A stretch of DNA of 64,000 nt from Mastigamoeba balamuthi (Eukaryota > Evosea > Mastigamoebida > Mastigamoebidae). The stretch is from assembly GCA_902651635.1 (NCBI GenBank), contig CACRSC010000004.1, positions 51,306-115,305 on the forward strand, in the 5' to 3' direction. Shown in pieces: positions 23,695-35,965 of this stretch; position 1 is the first letter of the stretch, and each line of letters opens with the position of its first letter. The position numbers and the translations under genes are program-made. The notes below the pieces were generated by a model. That model saw only the letters and a list, made by a program, of their open reading frames with translations. It did no database searches and was not told the origin of the DNA.

Positions 23695-26600
23695 TCACTG
23701 GCCCTGGCTTTGGATCGCCTGCTGCCTCGCGGCCAGCTTCGCCGCCAGGGACCCGGGCCCCGTGTTGGCCTGCTGCTGCTGCGACTGGGGCTGCTGGCCG
23801 TTCTGGATGGCGATCGACATCTTCTTGGCCCTGCCGGCCTTGATGTTGGCGATGATGTCGGCCATGGGGTCCTCGCCGTCGCCCAGCCTCGCGCCGTAGG
23901 GCACCGAGCCGCGCGGGCCGGCCACGCGGGCGCCCGCGGGCTTGGGCATCGCCTTCTTGAAGTTGGTCACCACGCGGCTCCAGATGCCGAAGAACGAGTC
24001 GGTCGTGTGCTGCAGCGTGCGGTCGCGGCTGCCCGTGAAGAAGTCGACCGTCTCGAGGAAGACGGCCTCGGTGTGCACGACCTCGTTGCGCATGTTGACC
24101 AGCTTGCGCTCGGCCTCGGCGACGAACCCCGGGAGGATCTTGCGGAACGGGTCGTCGGCGCCGACCTCGGCGGCGCTGAGGACCTCCTGGCAGTTGATCT
24201 TGATCTCCTCGAGCTCCTTGGCCAGCCTGTTGAAGTTGCCCTGTATCGTCTTGAACTCGACCGTCGCGGCCTCGGCCACGTGCGGCAGGTCGTCGGGCAG
24301 CGTGCGCGTCGTCACGTAGCGCATGGCGAACTCGAACAGCGTGCCCTTGGCCGTCGTGTCCTTGAGCTCGACGATCTTGTCGATGACCTCGATGTTGAAG
24401 CCGTCGGCCTGCCCGCGCGTCGCGTTGCCGCCGTTGACGTAGTTGCCCACCGTCAGGATCGCGGCCAGCAGCTCGCGCACGGACCTGCTGTCCGTCAGCT
24501 CCTTGCAGGCCTTCTGGACGACGAGGATCGGCGGCCCGACGTCGGTCAGCCGCTCGTCAAAGTCGTTCATGAAGTCCCAGCACCGCAGCCGCACGCGCAC
24601 GTACGGTATGTCGAGCAGCATCAGCGCAAACCCCTCGGTCTTGTCGAGCGCGCAGCCCGAGGCCACGGCGTCGCGCAGCGCCGCCTCCTCCTCGACGCTG
24701 ACGAGGTTGTTGAGCAGCTCGTGCACCATGCTGCGCTCGACGACGGTCCGGTCGAACGACATGACGCCGTTGCGCAGCTCGCGGTCGCCCGGCAGCCGCG
24801 TCCGCTGGATCGCGATGGCGTTGTACTTCTTGTTGGGCAGCACGCGCACGGCCTGCGCCTTGGCCCCGCCGGCGGCCTTCTCGTCGCCCTCGCCGCCCGC
24901 GGCGCCGTCGCCTGACGCCCCGCCGCCCGCGGCCGCCGCGAGCGGCTTCTTGCTGACCAGCGCGAACAGTCCCACAATGTCCTCCTCGGCGACGCGGGGC
25001 TCGGCGAGGCCGTCCCAGACGGTGGGCCTGCGGTCGCCGGCCTCCTGCGGCGGCAGCACGATCCTGTTCCAGTGCAGCGGCTTCATCTTGGCCTTGGGCT
25101 TGATCGCCGGCTTGTTGAACTTCACCTTCGGCATCCCTGGCGGCGGCGGCGGCGGCGGCGCTCCCGGGCCCCCCGGCGGCGGCGGCGGCGGCGGGGCCCC
25201 GCCTCCCTCTGCGCCCTCCGCTGCTGCGGGCGCGCTCTCCGTGCCGGGGGCCGGCGGCGGCGGCGGGGCGCCGAGGGCGGGGGCCCCGGGGGCTGCGGGC
25301 GCGGAGCCCTCGGCCCCCGGCGGCGGCGGCGGGGCGCCCAGCAGCGGCGGGCCGCCGCCGACGCTGACGAGGCCCATGCTCATGGCCCCGGGCGGCGGCG
25401 GCGGGGGGCCCAGCGTCGGTGCGCCGCGCACGCCGCCCTGCGGGGCCGCGTAGGGCGAGCCCGCGGCCGCGGCGCCGTAGCCCTGCGCGTAGCCGCCGCC
25501 GGGCGCTGCCGAGGCGTCGGGGGCCGCCGAGCTGACGCCGTAGTACGACATCATCGCCTCGCTGGCCGTCTTGCCGCCAGAGGCCAGCGTGCCGTACTGG
25601 GGGTCCGCGCGCGAGAGGGAGGAGGCGCAGCCGGCGCCCGAGGAGCGCGCGGCGGCGCTGAGGTCGTCGATGGGGACGCTGCCGACGTTCATCGAGCGCT
25701 GGAAGGCCGACTGGACGCCCGTGCGGCGCGCGATGAAGGCGAGGTCGATGGGCGCCGTGGGGCTGTACGTGCCGTCGTCGCGCTCGGCGTCCTGGCGCAC
25801 GAGGGGCCCGCGGTAGTTGATGTACGAGCCGTTCTCGATGGCGACCTTGATGGCGTTCTGGTAGTACATCACCTCCTGCATCAGCACCCGGATCAGCGGC
25901 TGCTGCTCCTCGTACTTGAGCAGCTCCTGCTCCAGGTCCTGTCGCGTCACCGCACCCCCAGCGCCACGTCACGCTCGTGTCAGGAAAAATTCCAGACGAT
26001 TAACTGCTTTGGGGAAAGAAAAACAGCGGAATTGCAAGTGCGGGACAAAGAAGGATGGCGGACGCGTGCCTTGTAGGTGCGCTTGGCGCGGCCGGCCTTG
26101 TCGGTGGGGACGTAGATGAGGCCGGCGTTCATCTCGTACATGGCGAGCTGCGTCTTGAACGAGGCGTGCTGTATGCGCGACTGCTTCTTGAGCGCCGCGT
26201 CGATCTCGAGCCTGCGCCACATCGACAGCAGCTTCGCCTGCTTCTCCGGCGGGCAGTTGTCCAGCAGCGAGTTGATCAGCGTCAGCGCGTTCACCTGCGT
26301 CTCGATGTCCCCGCTGCCCAGCAGCTGCACGACAGCGTCGTACGGCTCTGCAGAGAAGCAGGTCGGGGAAAAGTCAGGGAAACGGAGGGAATTCCACGGC
26401 CAGTGCAATCTGGATAATATTTTCGCGATTGGCGCGAACCCTTGCCCTTGGCGCGCGCGGTGTTCTTGGCGGCCTTGTGGACGAGCGTGAAGCCGTCGAA
26501 GTTGCAGATGACAAAGAGGAGCTCCATGGCCTGGCGGCAGACGCTGGCGAGGGTCGAGGGGTCGACGAGGGCCATGAGGCGCTCGACAAAGTCCGGGTGG

Positions 26601-27273
26601 GCCATCATCTCCTGCAGGCCGCTGAAGTAGCCCATCAGGCAGCGCAGCGCCGTCAGCCCGTAGCTCTGCGTGTTGCCGTTCTGCGTCAGGATCACGTTCA
26701 GCAGGTGGTCCAGCCCGCCCTGCGCGATGAACTCCTCCGAGAACGCAGCGTCCTGGGCGGCACTAGAGTCAATTGCGGGAATTTGCAACAAGCGACGACA
26801 AATTCGAATTCCCCCACGGCGGAATTAAAAAATACCGCGCGCGCGCGGTCGCCATTTCGGAATTCTCGCGCGGCGCCGAGCCAACAACGCCAGCGGAGAA
26901 TCTGCGGCGGAGATATGCGCGCCTGGAGCTGGTAGCGGAGCTTGAAGAGGAGCTCCTTGAGCTGGATGTTGTCGTCGCTGAGGCCGTCGATGGCGAGGAC
27001 GGCCCTGCCGCCGGGGCTGAGCCTGAGGAGCAGCACCTCGCCCTCCTTGATGTCCTTCATGAACCTGCCCTCGGGGTCCGTGTACCACTTGCGCTCCTTG
27101 CTCTGCAGGGCCATGTCGGCGCTGTAGTCCACCTTGAGCTCCTGGCACAGCGCCTCGATCTGCTTCTCCAGCGCCCGCGCGCTCGTGTACACGAGGTCGA
27201 CCTCGGTCTTGGCGAGCGACGGCTTCGCCCCGAGGGTGTCCTCGGGCGCGCTCTCGATCTTCACCCTCACCAT
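23695..27273 (-). CDS. formin with armadillo-type N-terminus
   Basis: Nucleates and elongates actin filaments. Exons 27273-26923, 26752-26440, 26347-26070 (or 26064), 25938-23695; 1061 residues. The N-terminal 117 residues look like a Rho-GTPase/ubiquitin-like fold, followed by an ELMO/FH3-type armadillo region (QGGLDHLLNVIL, NALTLINSLLDNCP), a spacer, FH1 about 490-595 with seven-proline runs separated by glycine/alanine, and FH2 from about 600 starting KPLHWNRI. The tail is short and basic. Introns 1 and 3 most simply use GC donors (CAG|GCGCGC, AAG|GCACGC); GT alternatives exist but add odd residues. Intron 1 is 170 bp. Confidence 0.9.
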
Positions 27274-28119
27274 CTTCTCTTCGAGAGACGGTGTGGCCGT
27301 TAAGAAAAGAGAACATAATATCCTGGGATATGGCACAAGATTATCTCTGGGATTTGGGTACCGAAGGCGTCTACACACGACTGCGAGAAAGGAGAAACCA
27401 CCGAGACAGTTCTCAGAACGTTGATTCTGCCAGTGTGCCACGAAACTGATTGGTTTTGGGATCGGCACCCAATTCCGTGACGAACTGCAGAAGGTGTGTC
27501 TTCTGGTTTTTAACACATGTTTCATGAGAAATTTGCTACACATAATTACTCAGATATATCCGGAAATCAGACCTGTCATAACAGCGAATAATATCTACAC
27601 GAATCCGAGTGAGTTGTGGACAGACAAAGGATGCAAATACAGGCCAGATCAAGGGCAATGAATGGAAGGAATTCGTACAAGACTAAAGGTATGGTGCAGA
27701 AAGAAAAAGGAAGAAGAAAAGGAAACAGATGTGTTGTGAACAATTGAGAAGAAACACTAATAGCAAAAAAGAATAAGAAATTACTCATAAGGGTGCAGGT
27801 TCTTCAGAGATTTGGTGAATCTCTCTTCGAGTGTGTTGGTCAGCTCTCAGAACTGAAGAAGACTCACACAAGAGTGTCTCCATGCCTACGAAAAGTGAAC
27901 TTGGTTGAGTTTCGTGCATGCCTATCTGTTGATGTCCAACTCACTCTATGAAGGACAGTTTGTATTCTCATTGTTCCAGTGGGTCAACATCTCGCACTCT
28001 GCACCTTGGCCTGCCACAGAGGATCATGGGCCAACTTGTGGCTCATCACCCTCCCAGGCACATGCTTCAACAAAAATCGCAGGCCCCCATGTTCGAAAAG
28101 CACAGTGTGGGAACTTCTG
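27274..28119. other. intergenic AT-rich stretch upstream of the formin
   Basis: AT-rich with homopurine runs (about 27690-27725). It contains several ATATC words near 27315-27345 (AATATCC, GGATATGG, TTATCTC), the probable formin promoter. No supported gene. Confidence 0.4.
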
Positions 28120-29448
28120 TCACTTATTCAGCATGCTGACCAGGTTCTGGAGTTGCGATACACAGTCCGGGAACAAGCACATGTCGACAATCCTCAGCGG
28201 AAGCCATCCTGCGAGATCAACTGTGGATTGTGGTGAGACATCAGGATCAACTAGGCGCAGTGCACCATCGATGGTATACGTGAGGTTGCAGAGCCCCTGC
28301 TCCTCAGACGAGGGCTCCGCGACAAAGACCATCGCGTTCATCCTGCCGCGCTCGTACAGCGGGTCCGCAGGCACGTAGTGGCACTGCAGATTGCTGAGTT
28401 GGGACGCAAAAGCGGGGGGGGGACCCAGCATACCTCGCACGGAGACGCCACGATGACGATGGCACCGCTGGGGTCGCGCCTCTCCCACAGCACGAGGCTG
28501 AAGTCGCGCTGCTTCACGGTGCCCAGCGCCCTCGGGGGCGAGTTCCACCTCAGGCGAGCAAAGTAGACGCCAGAGGTCGTCTGGGCGACGCCCGCGACGG
28601 AGACCTCACCCTCGGCGGCCGCCTGGATGATCTCGAGGCCCTGGGCGAACGCGTCCCACTTGACGCGCAGGTCCGGCCTGAGGAACGCGTCGCGGGCCTC
28701 CTCTGGCGATGTCTTGACGCCACGCGCGACTGCCTGCAGATCAGGCAGCACGGCTGTCAGCAACGCTCTGCAGGCCATCTATGCCATTGTGGAGAATGCC
28801 CCAGGGCCTGGCGCTGCCAAAGCGAGGGAGGAGCTGACACGATGCACTATCACCTCCAAAAACAGGCGCGCATACACCGACACGGAACAGACACCCACAT
28901 TACAGCAACGTCGCACAACGGCGGGTGGTCAAAATGACGTCATCGGAAACGCCAAAAACGCAAGGAAAAAGGGGACAAGTGGAACCGACACAAAGGGGGA
29001 GCTGCGCCAGGCGGGCGACCGCCGGGGGGGCAGGGGACGCGGGCACCCTGAGAGCCCTGCCGCCCTTGAGGGAGGAGACGGCGACGGCGCCCTCCTCGCA
29101 CTGCGGGGCCCACAGCGCGCCGTCGAGCGCCGCCCGGATGGCCGCGCACGGGTCGATAGACGCCACCCGCTGCCTCGCGGGGCTACGGGGCGCCAGCACC
29201 AGCGGGTCCTCGCGCGGAGCGCAGAAGCCCGCGGGCACGGCGTCGCACGCGCGCAGCGCGGACCCGTCGGGAACCGACGGAGACGCGGTGGCGACGCCGC
29301 GGCGCAGGCAGAGAGACGCGCTCGGGACCGAGAGCGAGAGGGCGGCGCAGGCGGCGCGGGCGACGTCGTCCCAGTCGCGGCAGGCGGAGGCGTCGACCTG
29401 GGCCAGGCGGCCCTCGTAGCTGACCCACAGCGACCGCTCGCCCTGCAT
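28120..29448 (-). CDS. START-domain lipid-binding protein with ubiquitin-like N-terminus
   Basis: Exons 29448-29047, 28733-28434, 28383-28120; 321 residues. The N-terminal 90 residues have the pattern of a ubiquitin-like or Crinkler-header fold (LWVSYEGRL, then a predicted helix, then a CxR strand); this is tentative. Exons 2-3 read as a START/Bet v1 domain: EEARDAFLRPDLRVKWD, GVYFARLRW, TVKQRDFSLVLW, GAIVIVASP and a final long helix ending in MLNK. START domains shuttle lipids or sterols between membranes. The 313-bp first intron is one of the longest here. If the two halves are separate genes, the second could begin at the ATG at 28778, which is directly preceded by an in-frame stop. Confidence 0.65.
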
Positions 29449-29713
29449 GTCTGAGCGCTGCGCCGTTGGTTTCTTATCTGCCCGTTGAGATACTCATATC
29501 TGGGTTGAAGTATCTTTGATCTACGTTTTCTCAATCAATTGATTGCTCTCTGGTCGCCGAGAAGTCGACGAGTGCACCAGGTCCAGTGTAGGAGGCCGGG
29601 ACTGGTACCCGAGTGCCAGTGGCCTCCGAGGAATATCTCAAGTGAATCTGTTAGATTCTCTCGCTGTGTTTGACTGACGGGAGCACAGCGCCGCGCGGGC
29701 AGCGAGAGCAGAA

Positions 29714-30300
29714 ATGCAGGGATTCGACCCGGTCTACAAAGTGTGCAGGAGTATCCAGGGGATGCTGTTCGCGCAGCTGGTGCGTGTGTGGCAGTGCGCA
29801 TGCCTCGCCTGTTGCTCACCTCTCTCCCCCGGTGTCTGCGCAGGCTGCGGCCCTGCTGGTCTCCTTCCTCACAAGCCCCATCGAGATCGTGTGGCTCTTC
29901 CCCGCGCTGGCCTTCCAGTTCCTCGCTGTCTCCCTCCGCCACCGGGGCCTCGTCTCCTTCGTCAGTCCACAGGGCCGATATCTCTTCAGGAGATATCTGG
30001 CGCACAGTGAAAAGAATCAACTGATTTCCCCCCTCTGCACAGTGCGCGTGGACGCAGGTCGCCGTCGGCGTGCTCATGGTCCCCGGCGGGCTCATGTTCG
30101 CGTTCTTCGTCATGGTCGTGCGCATGAACTTTGTCCGCGACGAGCGCATCGCGGGGCACGTCCGCGGGCTCGACGTGGGCCTCAACGTGCCCGCTGCCCT
30201 CGCCGGCTCGCTGCTCGTCGTCCTCGCCGCCTACACCGTCTCCCTCCAGCTCCGCCTGGTCGCCATGCTGCGCGTCGACAAGAAGACCAAGACCCAGTAG
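29714..30300 (+). CDS. small three-TM membrane protein
   Basis: Exons 29714-29779, 29844-29960, 30043-30300 give 146 residues. Three hydrophobic segments are visible: about 23-55 (ALLVSFLTSPIEIVWLF), 65-90 (VGVLMVPGGLMFAFFVMVV) and 108-138 (ALAGSLLVVLAAYTVSL), with a Lys-rich C-terminus KKTKTQ that would suit ER retention. I do not recognise the family. Intron donors are GTGCGT and GTCAGT. The second intron contains a near-palindrome ATATCTCTTCAGGAGATAT. Confidence 0.6.
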
Positions 30301-30511
30301 TGGCTGCTGGCTGCCTGCTGTCCGGCCCTCCGCGGACGCTCGCTCCCGCACGCCGGGCCAGTCGGGCGTCGCCGTTCGCCTCTGGCACTGATGAACAATC
30401 AGTTGATTCTCTTTGCATTTCTAGTGAAGTCAATCGGGACCGAGGGCGCTCAGTGGGGTTCGGTGGGAATGACACGGCTGCACACATGCCTATCTGGAAA
30501 CCGTGCGTGCT

Positions 30512-30880
30512 AATCCGTCCCCTGCTGCGAGGTGGACGGCGAGGGCAATGAGGTCTCGCGCAGGTCGTTCACGTTCAAAAAGCTGCTCGGCGGTGACGGC
30601 GGCATGGTCAGGTCCGCTGGGGGAGCTGACACAGGCTCAACTCCGGAAACAGTGGGCCCTCCGCTGCCCCGCTGCGCCCCCTCGTCCATCCCCGAAATCC
30701 AGAAAAGATACCAAATTGTCCCGAAAAGATATCCGGAATCAAATTGTCCCGAAACATATCCAAAGTCGGAAGAAACAAGGAACCAGCATGCTCCGGTTGT
30801 CTGAACAGCTCTCCCCATTCAGACGTGTTTGAGCTCCGCGTCGCCGACTCGAATGAGTGTTTTCCCTCGTGGGCAGGTAG
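30512..30880 (+). CDS. coding-like exons of an unresolved gene
   Basis: Two stretches have the GC-rich codon bias of real exons: about 30528-30603 (EVSRRSFTFKKLLGGDGG) and 30804-30871 after a CCCATTCAG acceptor (VFELRVADSNECFPSW). Between them the DNA is intron-like, with GATAT words. I could not find a start, a consistent splice phase or a stop, so the gene model is open. It could also continue towards 31077. Confidence 0.25.
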
Positions 30881-31144
30881 CCGCCGCCTGTGCTATCCCC
30901 AGACTCGCCACGGTCAGATTACCTTGCATTTCTGTAGCAACATGCCCTCCACCTGTCGTCACTCCTCCTGCCCATCCTCGCCTGTCTCAACTGCCACCTG
31001 CGTACACTACACGGGGCTGCGTTTCCCTGCACTTCGGCTCACATCGCCTGCCCTGCGTGGTGGATGGCTGCTCCTGAGATTGCGGGTTCCGGCTGTGACG
31101 TTGAGATATCCGAGGGAAATATCCCATTACGCATAAAACCCGCA

Positions 31145-32664
31145 ATGAACGAGAAAATCGTACACCTGGCGCGGACGGTCGGCCTCGGCCTGTGCTTCTT
31201 CCTCGTCTTCGTGGGCTTCAACGGTTGGAGACCCTGCCCTCTCTGGCCCCCGCCAGTCCCTGCGGCGGGGGCCCCCTTTGTGCGAGCGGCGCTGATGACG
31301 TGTCCTGCCGGGTTTCGGTGGTGTGCACCGCGTCTCGGCAGGCGTGCAGACGCTGTCGTCGAGCGTCATCGAGGGGGCGCTGGGGTTCTGGCCCATCGCG
31401 ACCATCTACGTGTTCACGGCCCTCGGCTGCCTCTTCGCCTCGGCGCCCGTCGTCCGCCGTCTCGGCAAGCGCTACTCGCTGTGCGTGGCGCCTGGGCTCG
31501 CTCCCCCTACCCGATTGGGGAGCGGGTTTTTGATCTCACAAGCGGTCGCCGGACGCGTCGTATGTGAACACAAAAATTACGTTTTCCGTTGCGCAGGGTT
31601 GTCGGGGCCGCCGCGTATGTGCTGTACATAACCGCAAACCTGGTGCCGTCGTGGATGACGCTGATATCGGCCGCGTCCGTGCTGGGCGTGGCCTCGAGCG
31701 TGCTGTGGGCCGCCGAGGGCGCGTTCGTCTCGGCCGCGGCCAGCGCCCACGCGCGCGCCAACGGGGCGCCGTTCGAGGCCGCGTCGGGCCTGCTGAGCGG
31801 CGCGTTCTTCGGGATCATGCAGGCCAACATGGTCATGGCGCCCCTGATGGCGGCCCTCTTCCTCGACGACACGGACAAGTCCTCCACTCACAGTGCCAGC
31901 GCCCCCCAGCCCGGCCTCCTCCGCCCCCACTGATCCCCAACCTGCTCGCAGGGCTGTTCGTGCTCTACTCGGTCACGGCCCTCGTGGGCGTGGTGGGCCT
32001 GTTCAGGCTGCCGCAGGACGAGGCTGCTGCCCGCGAGGACGTCTCTGCCGACGAGCCCGCGGTCAGGCCCGCCGCCAGCGCCCTCAGCCTGCTGCGGGAC
32101 AGGCACATCAGGATGCTCATCCCGCTGCTGTTCTTCTGCGGCTTCGAGCAGGGCTTCACGTTTGGGGACTTCACGGGCACTGTGGTCCGCACTGCCCTCG
32201 GCGTCAAGGCCATCGGCGGCATCATGGCGGTCTACGGGACGCTCAACAGCGTCTCCTCCCTCGTCTGCGGGCGCCTGCTCTCCGTCGTGGGCCCACTGGT
32301 CCTGCTGGGCTTGGGCTCGCTTGCGCTCGGCGTCCCAGCCCTGTGGATCCTGTTCGGCGGCCCGAGCTCCTCGGTGTCACTCTCGGTCATCGCTGCCCTG
32401 ATCGCGTTCGGGGACGGCGCTCTCTTCGGGTCCCTCTCCAACGCGGTCGTGGGCACTTCGTTCGCCGACTGCCCCGAGGCCGCCTTCTCGAACGTGAGGC
32501 TGTGGCAGTCGGCTGGGTTTGCGTGCTCGTTCTTCCTGGGGCCCTACGTGTCCCTGAGTGGCAAGATCGTTCTGCTCATGCTCTGCCTCGGGGGCGGTGT
32601 CTGGGGTTTCGTGCAGTTTGCCAAGTTCCCGCGCACCCCCGCTGCAGCGCTGCTGCCTCATTGA
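31145..32664 (+). CDS. UNC93-like major facilitator membrane protein
   Basis: Exons 31145-31223, 31342-31480, 31597-31892, 31952-32664; 408 residues with about eleven hydrophobic segments. The joined start GFNGVQTLSSSV, the GALGFW and APVVRRLGKRY loops and the DFTG/GFEQGF region in the second half match the UNC93/DUF895 branch of the MFS. Animal UNC93 proteins traffic Toll-like receptors or regulate channels; in protists the substrate is unknown. Length is normal for the family. Donors GTTGGA, GTGCGT and GTGCCA; GAGATATCC and AAATATCCC lie just upstream of the start. Confidence 0.8.
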
Positions 32665-32857
32665 GGAGCACGGGGTGCGTGGCCACTTGCTACTCGGTAC
32701 CACCAACTCCCCACAGCCAACGAATGGAACTGTGTTGCCGCTCAGACTGGGCTCTGCGATGCGAGCCCCACGCAACGCAAAGGTGGGTGATGATGGGGAC
32801 TAGAAATGCTCCTGTGTATGTACTGATTACAACAAACAACAGAAACAAAGGCGTTAC

Positions 32858-33971
32858 TCAGGCGACACGGCGAGGCGGGACCGGAGGGCCGCGGGTATAC
32901 TGCGGGCCCCTTGCGGCGGCGTTGCAGGGCGGAGGCCTGGACACAGGCACCGGCGGCGGCTGGGGCCTCGCGTAGTACTGCCTCGAGTCCGGCTCCTCCG
33001 TGGTGTAGTGCATCTGCTGGGGCCTTGCCGTCGGCGGGCATGCATACGGGCTCGGGTGGCCATAGGCAACAGGCGTGTGGCTTGCAGGCGTGGAGGCCTG
33101 TTGGGTCCTGGTCAGTCAATTGATATGCGGAAAATGGAGTGCATACTGGAGTGACACCGGTCTCAGCCGCGTTGGGGGTCGCCACTCCCTCCTTCTGCTG
33201 CATCTGCAGCCTGCGCGAGAGGACGGAGGAGAACATGACCACGGGGATGCTGAACAGCATGGCGATGATGATGACGGGGATGGCGATGTACGTCAGCGCC
33301 TTGCGCAGACCCTCGGAGAGGTCGATGAACCTGGCGTTCTTCTGAGCCTCCTGCCACTTGACCCTGTGCCACCCACCGCCACGTGAGACGCACTGCGCCA
33401 ACAGGGGGGCGGGACTGCGATCGTACTTGGCGGCAATGCTGATCACCATGAGAAGCAGGCTCAGCAGTATTTGCACCAAGAACAGTGCCGAAAACTGCAT
33501 GATGAGTGCATCATTCGGTTAAGCCCCGCAGTCAATACCGCCCAAGGGCACGCATTGAGCGTCGGCGGGGACAGTCCACGCGCAGACGGGGGAGTGTGTG
33601 CTGGCGGGGGCCGCGCTTACGGCCTTGAGGATGATGCGGTTCTTGAGGACGGCGCCGACGTCGACGAGTATCACGAGCAACACTCCGTAGATGCCCATGA
33701 CGACGCCCGTGAAGTCCATGACGACCACCTCCAGCGCCAGGTAAACGAGCGTGAACGCCTGTCCAGGTGAAGGGCGGCACGGGGTGCGAGTGCACCCCGC
33801 ACCAGCGGCGTTGAGAATCGGGTGTGTTGCAGTTGGGCGCGCAGCGGCCCCATAACCGACGCCAAAACGAACCATCATCCCAACGGATGTCTTGATGATA
33901 AGCCAGGCCAGCTGGTCGTTGTCAAACTTCGCTATCCATTTGCCCAGCTTCTGGAGCGCTGCGATCGGCAT
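32858..33971 (-). CDS. multi-pass membrane protein with Pro/Tyr-rich tail
   Basis: Exons 33971-33843 (GC donor) or 33971-33861 (GT donor), 33758-33621, 33494-33147, 33097-32858; about 284 residues. Four hydrophobic segments: one in exon 1 (QLAWLIIKTSVGMMV), one in exon 2 (VVMDFTGVVMGIYGVLLV), one at the start of exon 3 (LFLVQILLSLLLMVI) and one later (TYIAIPVIIIAML). The last exon encodes a soluble tail rich in Pro, Tyr and Gln. I do not recognise the family. The membrane topology suggests a tetraspan-like scaffold; function unknown. Confidence 0.6.
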
Positions 33972-34228
33972 GGGAACGACCCGCCTCTGCTCTTTCTGTT
34001 CCCTTCGTGCGCCCGCGCGGTTTTTTATTCTGACTGTTGTCCTGTGTATCTTTTTTTTGGCGGTTGGAGGTGCTGGGCAACTGACTGTTTTGGGCGAAAT
34101 ATCCTCTGAGGAAACGTCGAACCGCACGTGACGTGTTTACCTCTGATTTGCATCCACGCCACTCGAGGACCTCGTGCAGTTCACGCTTGGGTGCCAAAAA
34201 AGGAGTGCTGAGCAGCTCTTGGTTACGT

Positions 34229-35667
34229 TTATTGCCGGTGCAGAGAGTTCTGGAAGGCCAGCGTCCCCTCCCTCTCGGCCGAGTCCTGCAGCATCTGCAT
34301 GCACTCTGCGAGCTGCAGTTCCAGGACCCTGATCTTCCTGTTGACCGCTCCCCGGGACCTCGGTCAGCGGACCGTTGCCAGGGCGCGGCACGAAAGGAGA
34401 GGGCGGACACGTGCCTGTCTCGCTCTCTGATCTCGTGCGAGAGGAACTGGTTGATGAACAGCTTCAGCTTCTTGTTGCGGCGCAGCGCCCTGCGCAGCCG
34501 CTCCTCGGGCGACGCCCTGTCGTCGTCCCTGTCCGCGGGGTCCTCGTCGTCGCTCTCCACGAGTACCTCTGGCCTCGGCAGTGGCGGGTCCAGCATTGAG
34601 CCGACACCGGCAGTTCCCTACGGCAAAGGGCAGTCAGACCATCTGAGGACAACATGGCAATAGCGAGTACTTCGCAGCACGCTGGTGCACGACACGCAAC
34701 ATCGGTAAAGAGCACGGAGCACACAATACACAGCGCAGGCGACAGCTCAACGTATAGCTCAACGCATGGCCACACAGAGCAACGCAGAGAACGGAGACCA
34801 ATGCACGAGGCACACGGATCCCAGTGCACACAGCCAGCAGCACGAAGGCACGCAAGGCAGCGCGGGCGGAGCAGACCTTGGGCTTCTGCCGCGGGGCGCT
34901 CATCGAGGGGTCCTCGGCAGCGCGCCACGACGACGCGAACGTGTGCGGGGCGTCCGCGTCGCGCCTGTCCGCAGTCGACTCTGCGGCCTCGAAGCGTGCC
35001 TCGCCGTCATCGCCCCCGCCATCCCTGTCGCCGTCGTCGCCGGCGTCGTCGTCGAAACGCGCTGCCCTGCTGCGCGGGATGCCCCCGTCGGACGCGTCAC
35101 GGCGGTCGAGGAGACCCGCCTTGGGGCCGCTCCCCGCCGCCGCCGAGGGCACGCTCCCCCCGAGCTCCGCCCTGCCGCCACGCTGGCGCGCCTGCGCTGC
35201 CTTGGCCGCCGGCGCGTCGTCCTGCTCGGCGGCGGCCCACTCGCGGTCGCTGTCCGCCGCCTTGCGGGTTTTGCCGCCAATTATATCGTCAGAATCAATT
35301 GAATCCGCTCNCGCTGTCCGCCGCCTTGCGGGTTTTGCCGCCAATTATATCGTCAGAATCAATTGAATCCGCTCCCCAGCGGGTCTCGGGACAAAAACCT
35401 TGGGGCCCACCGGGCTGAGGGGCGGGGGCTGCGGCCTCTTGGCCCCTGGCGGCGGGGGTGGCGAGGGCGAGAAGGGCTGGGGGGAGGGGGCTGTGCGCTG
35501 GAGCTGCGACTCGGCGAGGCGCTCGAGCTGCCCAGAGAGCACCGCCAGCTCCTTCTCGATGCACTTGAGCGATTCCTGCAGCGGGCGGGGGGTGCGGTGA
35601 GCGGCTGGCGGTTGGCCGTCGTGGGGACCTTGGTCTGCGACGCAGGCACCCGGCGTCGCTGGTCCAT
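34229..35667 (-). CDS. acidic/coiled-coil protein, gene crosses an assembly join
   Basis: Exons 35667-35629, 35575-35399, 35260-34877, 34617-34415 (GC donor) or -34409, and 34337-34229; about 303 residues. Features: a short coiled coil in exon 2 (KCIEKELAVLSGQLERL), a proline-rich run, an Asp/Arg/Ala-rich low-complexity middle (exon 3), an acidic patch VESDDEDP, and a C-terminal helix ELQLAECMQMLQDS. No family recognised. The second intron contains the N at 35311 and an artificial duplication; with one copy removed it is about 74 bp. The third intron is 259 bp. Confidence 0.55.
35248..35374. repeat. 63-bp direct duplication flanking a single N (assembly join)
   Basis: The 63 bp at 35248-35310 recur exactly at 35312-35374, with an N at 35311 between them. 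This is what an unmerged overlap of two contigs looks like, and it falls inside an intron of the coiled-coil gene. Confidence 0.85.
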
Positions 35668-35965
35668 CGTTCGAGGGATAAAGGCGCCCTCAGAATCAGA
35701 TTTGTGACAAATATCTTCTTGACACCGGACCGTTGTGTGACTGGGTTTATTTAATTGGGACGGTTTACCAGCAACTCTGGCAAGCCAGTCAGTTATTTGC
35801 TTCCTGCCATTCCTGCTAGCCGAGGCTGACAGACAGTCTTTGGTTCTTGGCCTGTGTGACCCATAAGTGGAGGGTGCAGCGGGAAAAGGACCCCCTCAGT
35901 CAGATTTCAGAGGGGTTATGGTTCCCACGGGTGCCTCTTAGGATGCTGCTACTTCGCTTTGGGTG

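Noticed and set aside
25939-26069. Certain GC donor in formin intron 3
   Set aside because: A GT donor six bases further (GTCCGC) is also in phase, so this case is only supportive.
23614-26076. Long plus-strand open frames over the formin
   Set aside because: Antisense to formin exons including the proline-rich FH1, which reads as Gly/Arg runs on the other strand.
30301-31100. Complete gene around 30512-31077
   Set aside because: Coding-like pieces exist, but no start, stop and phase combination could be reconciled.
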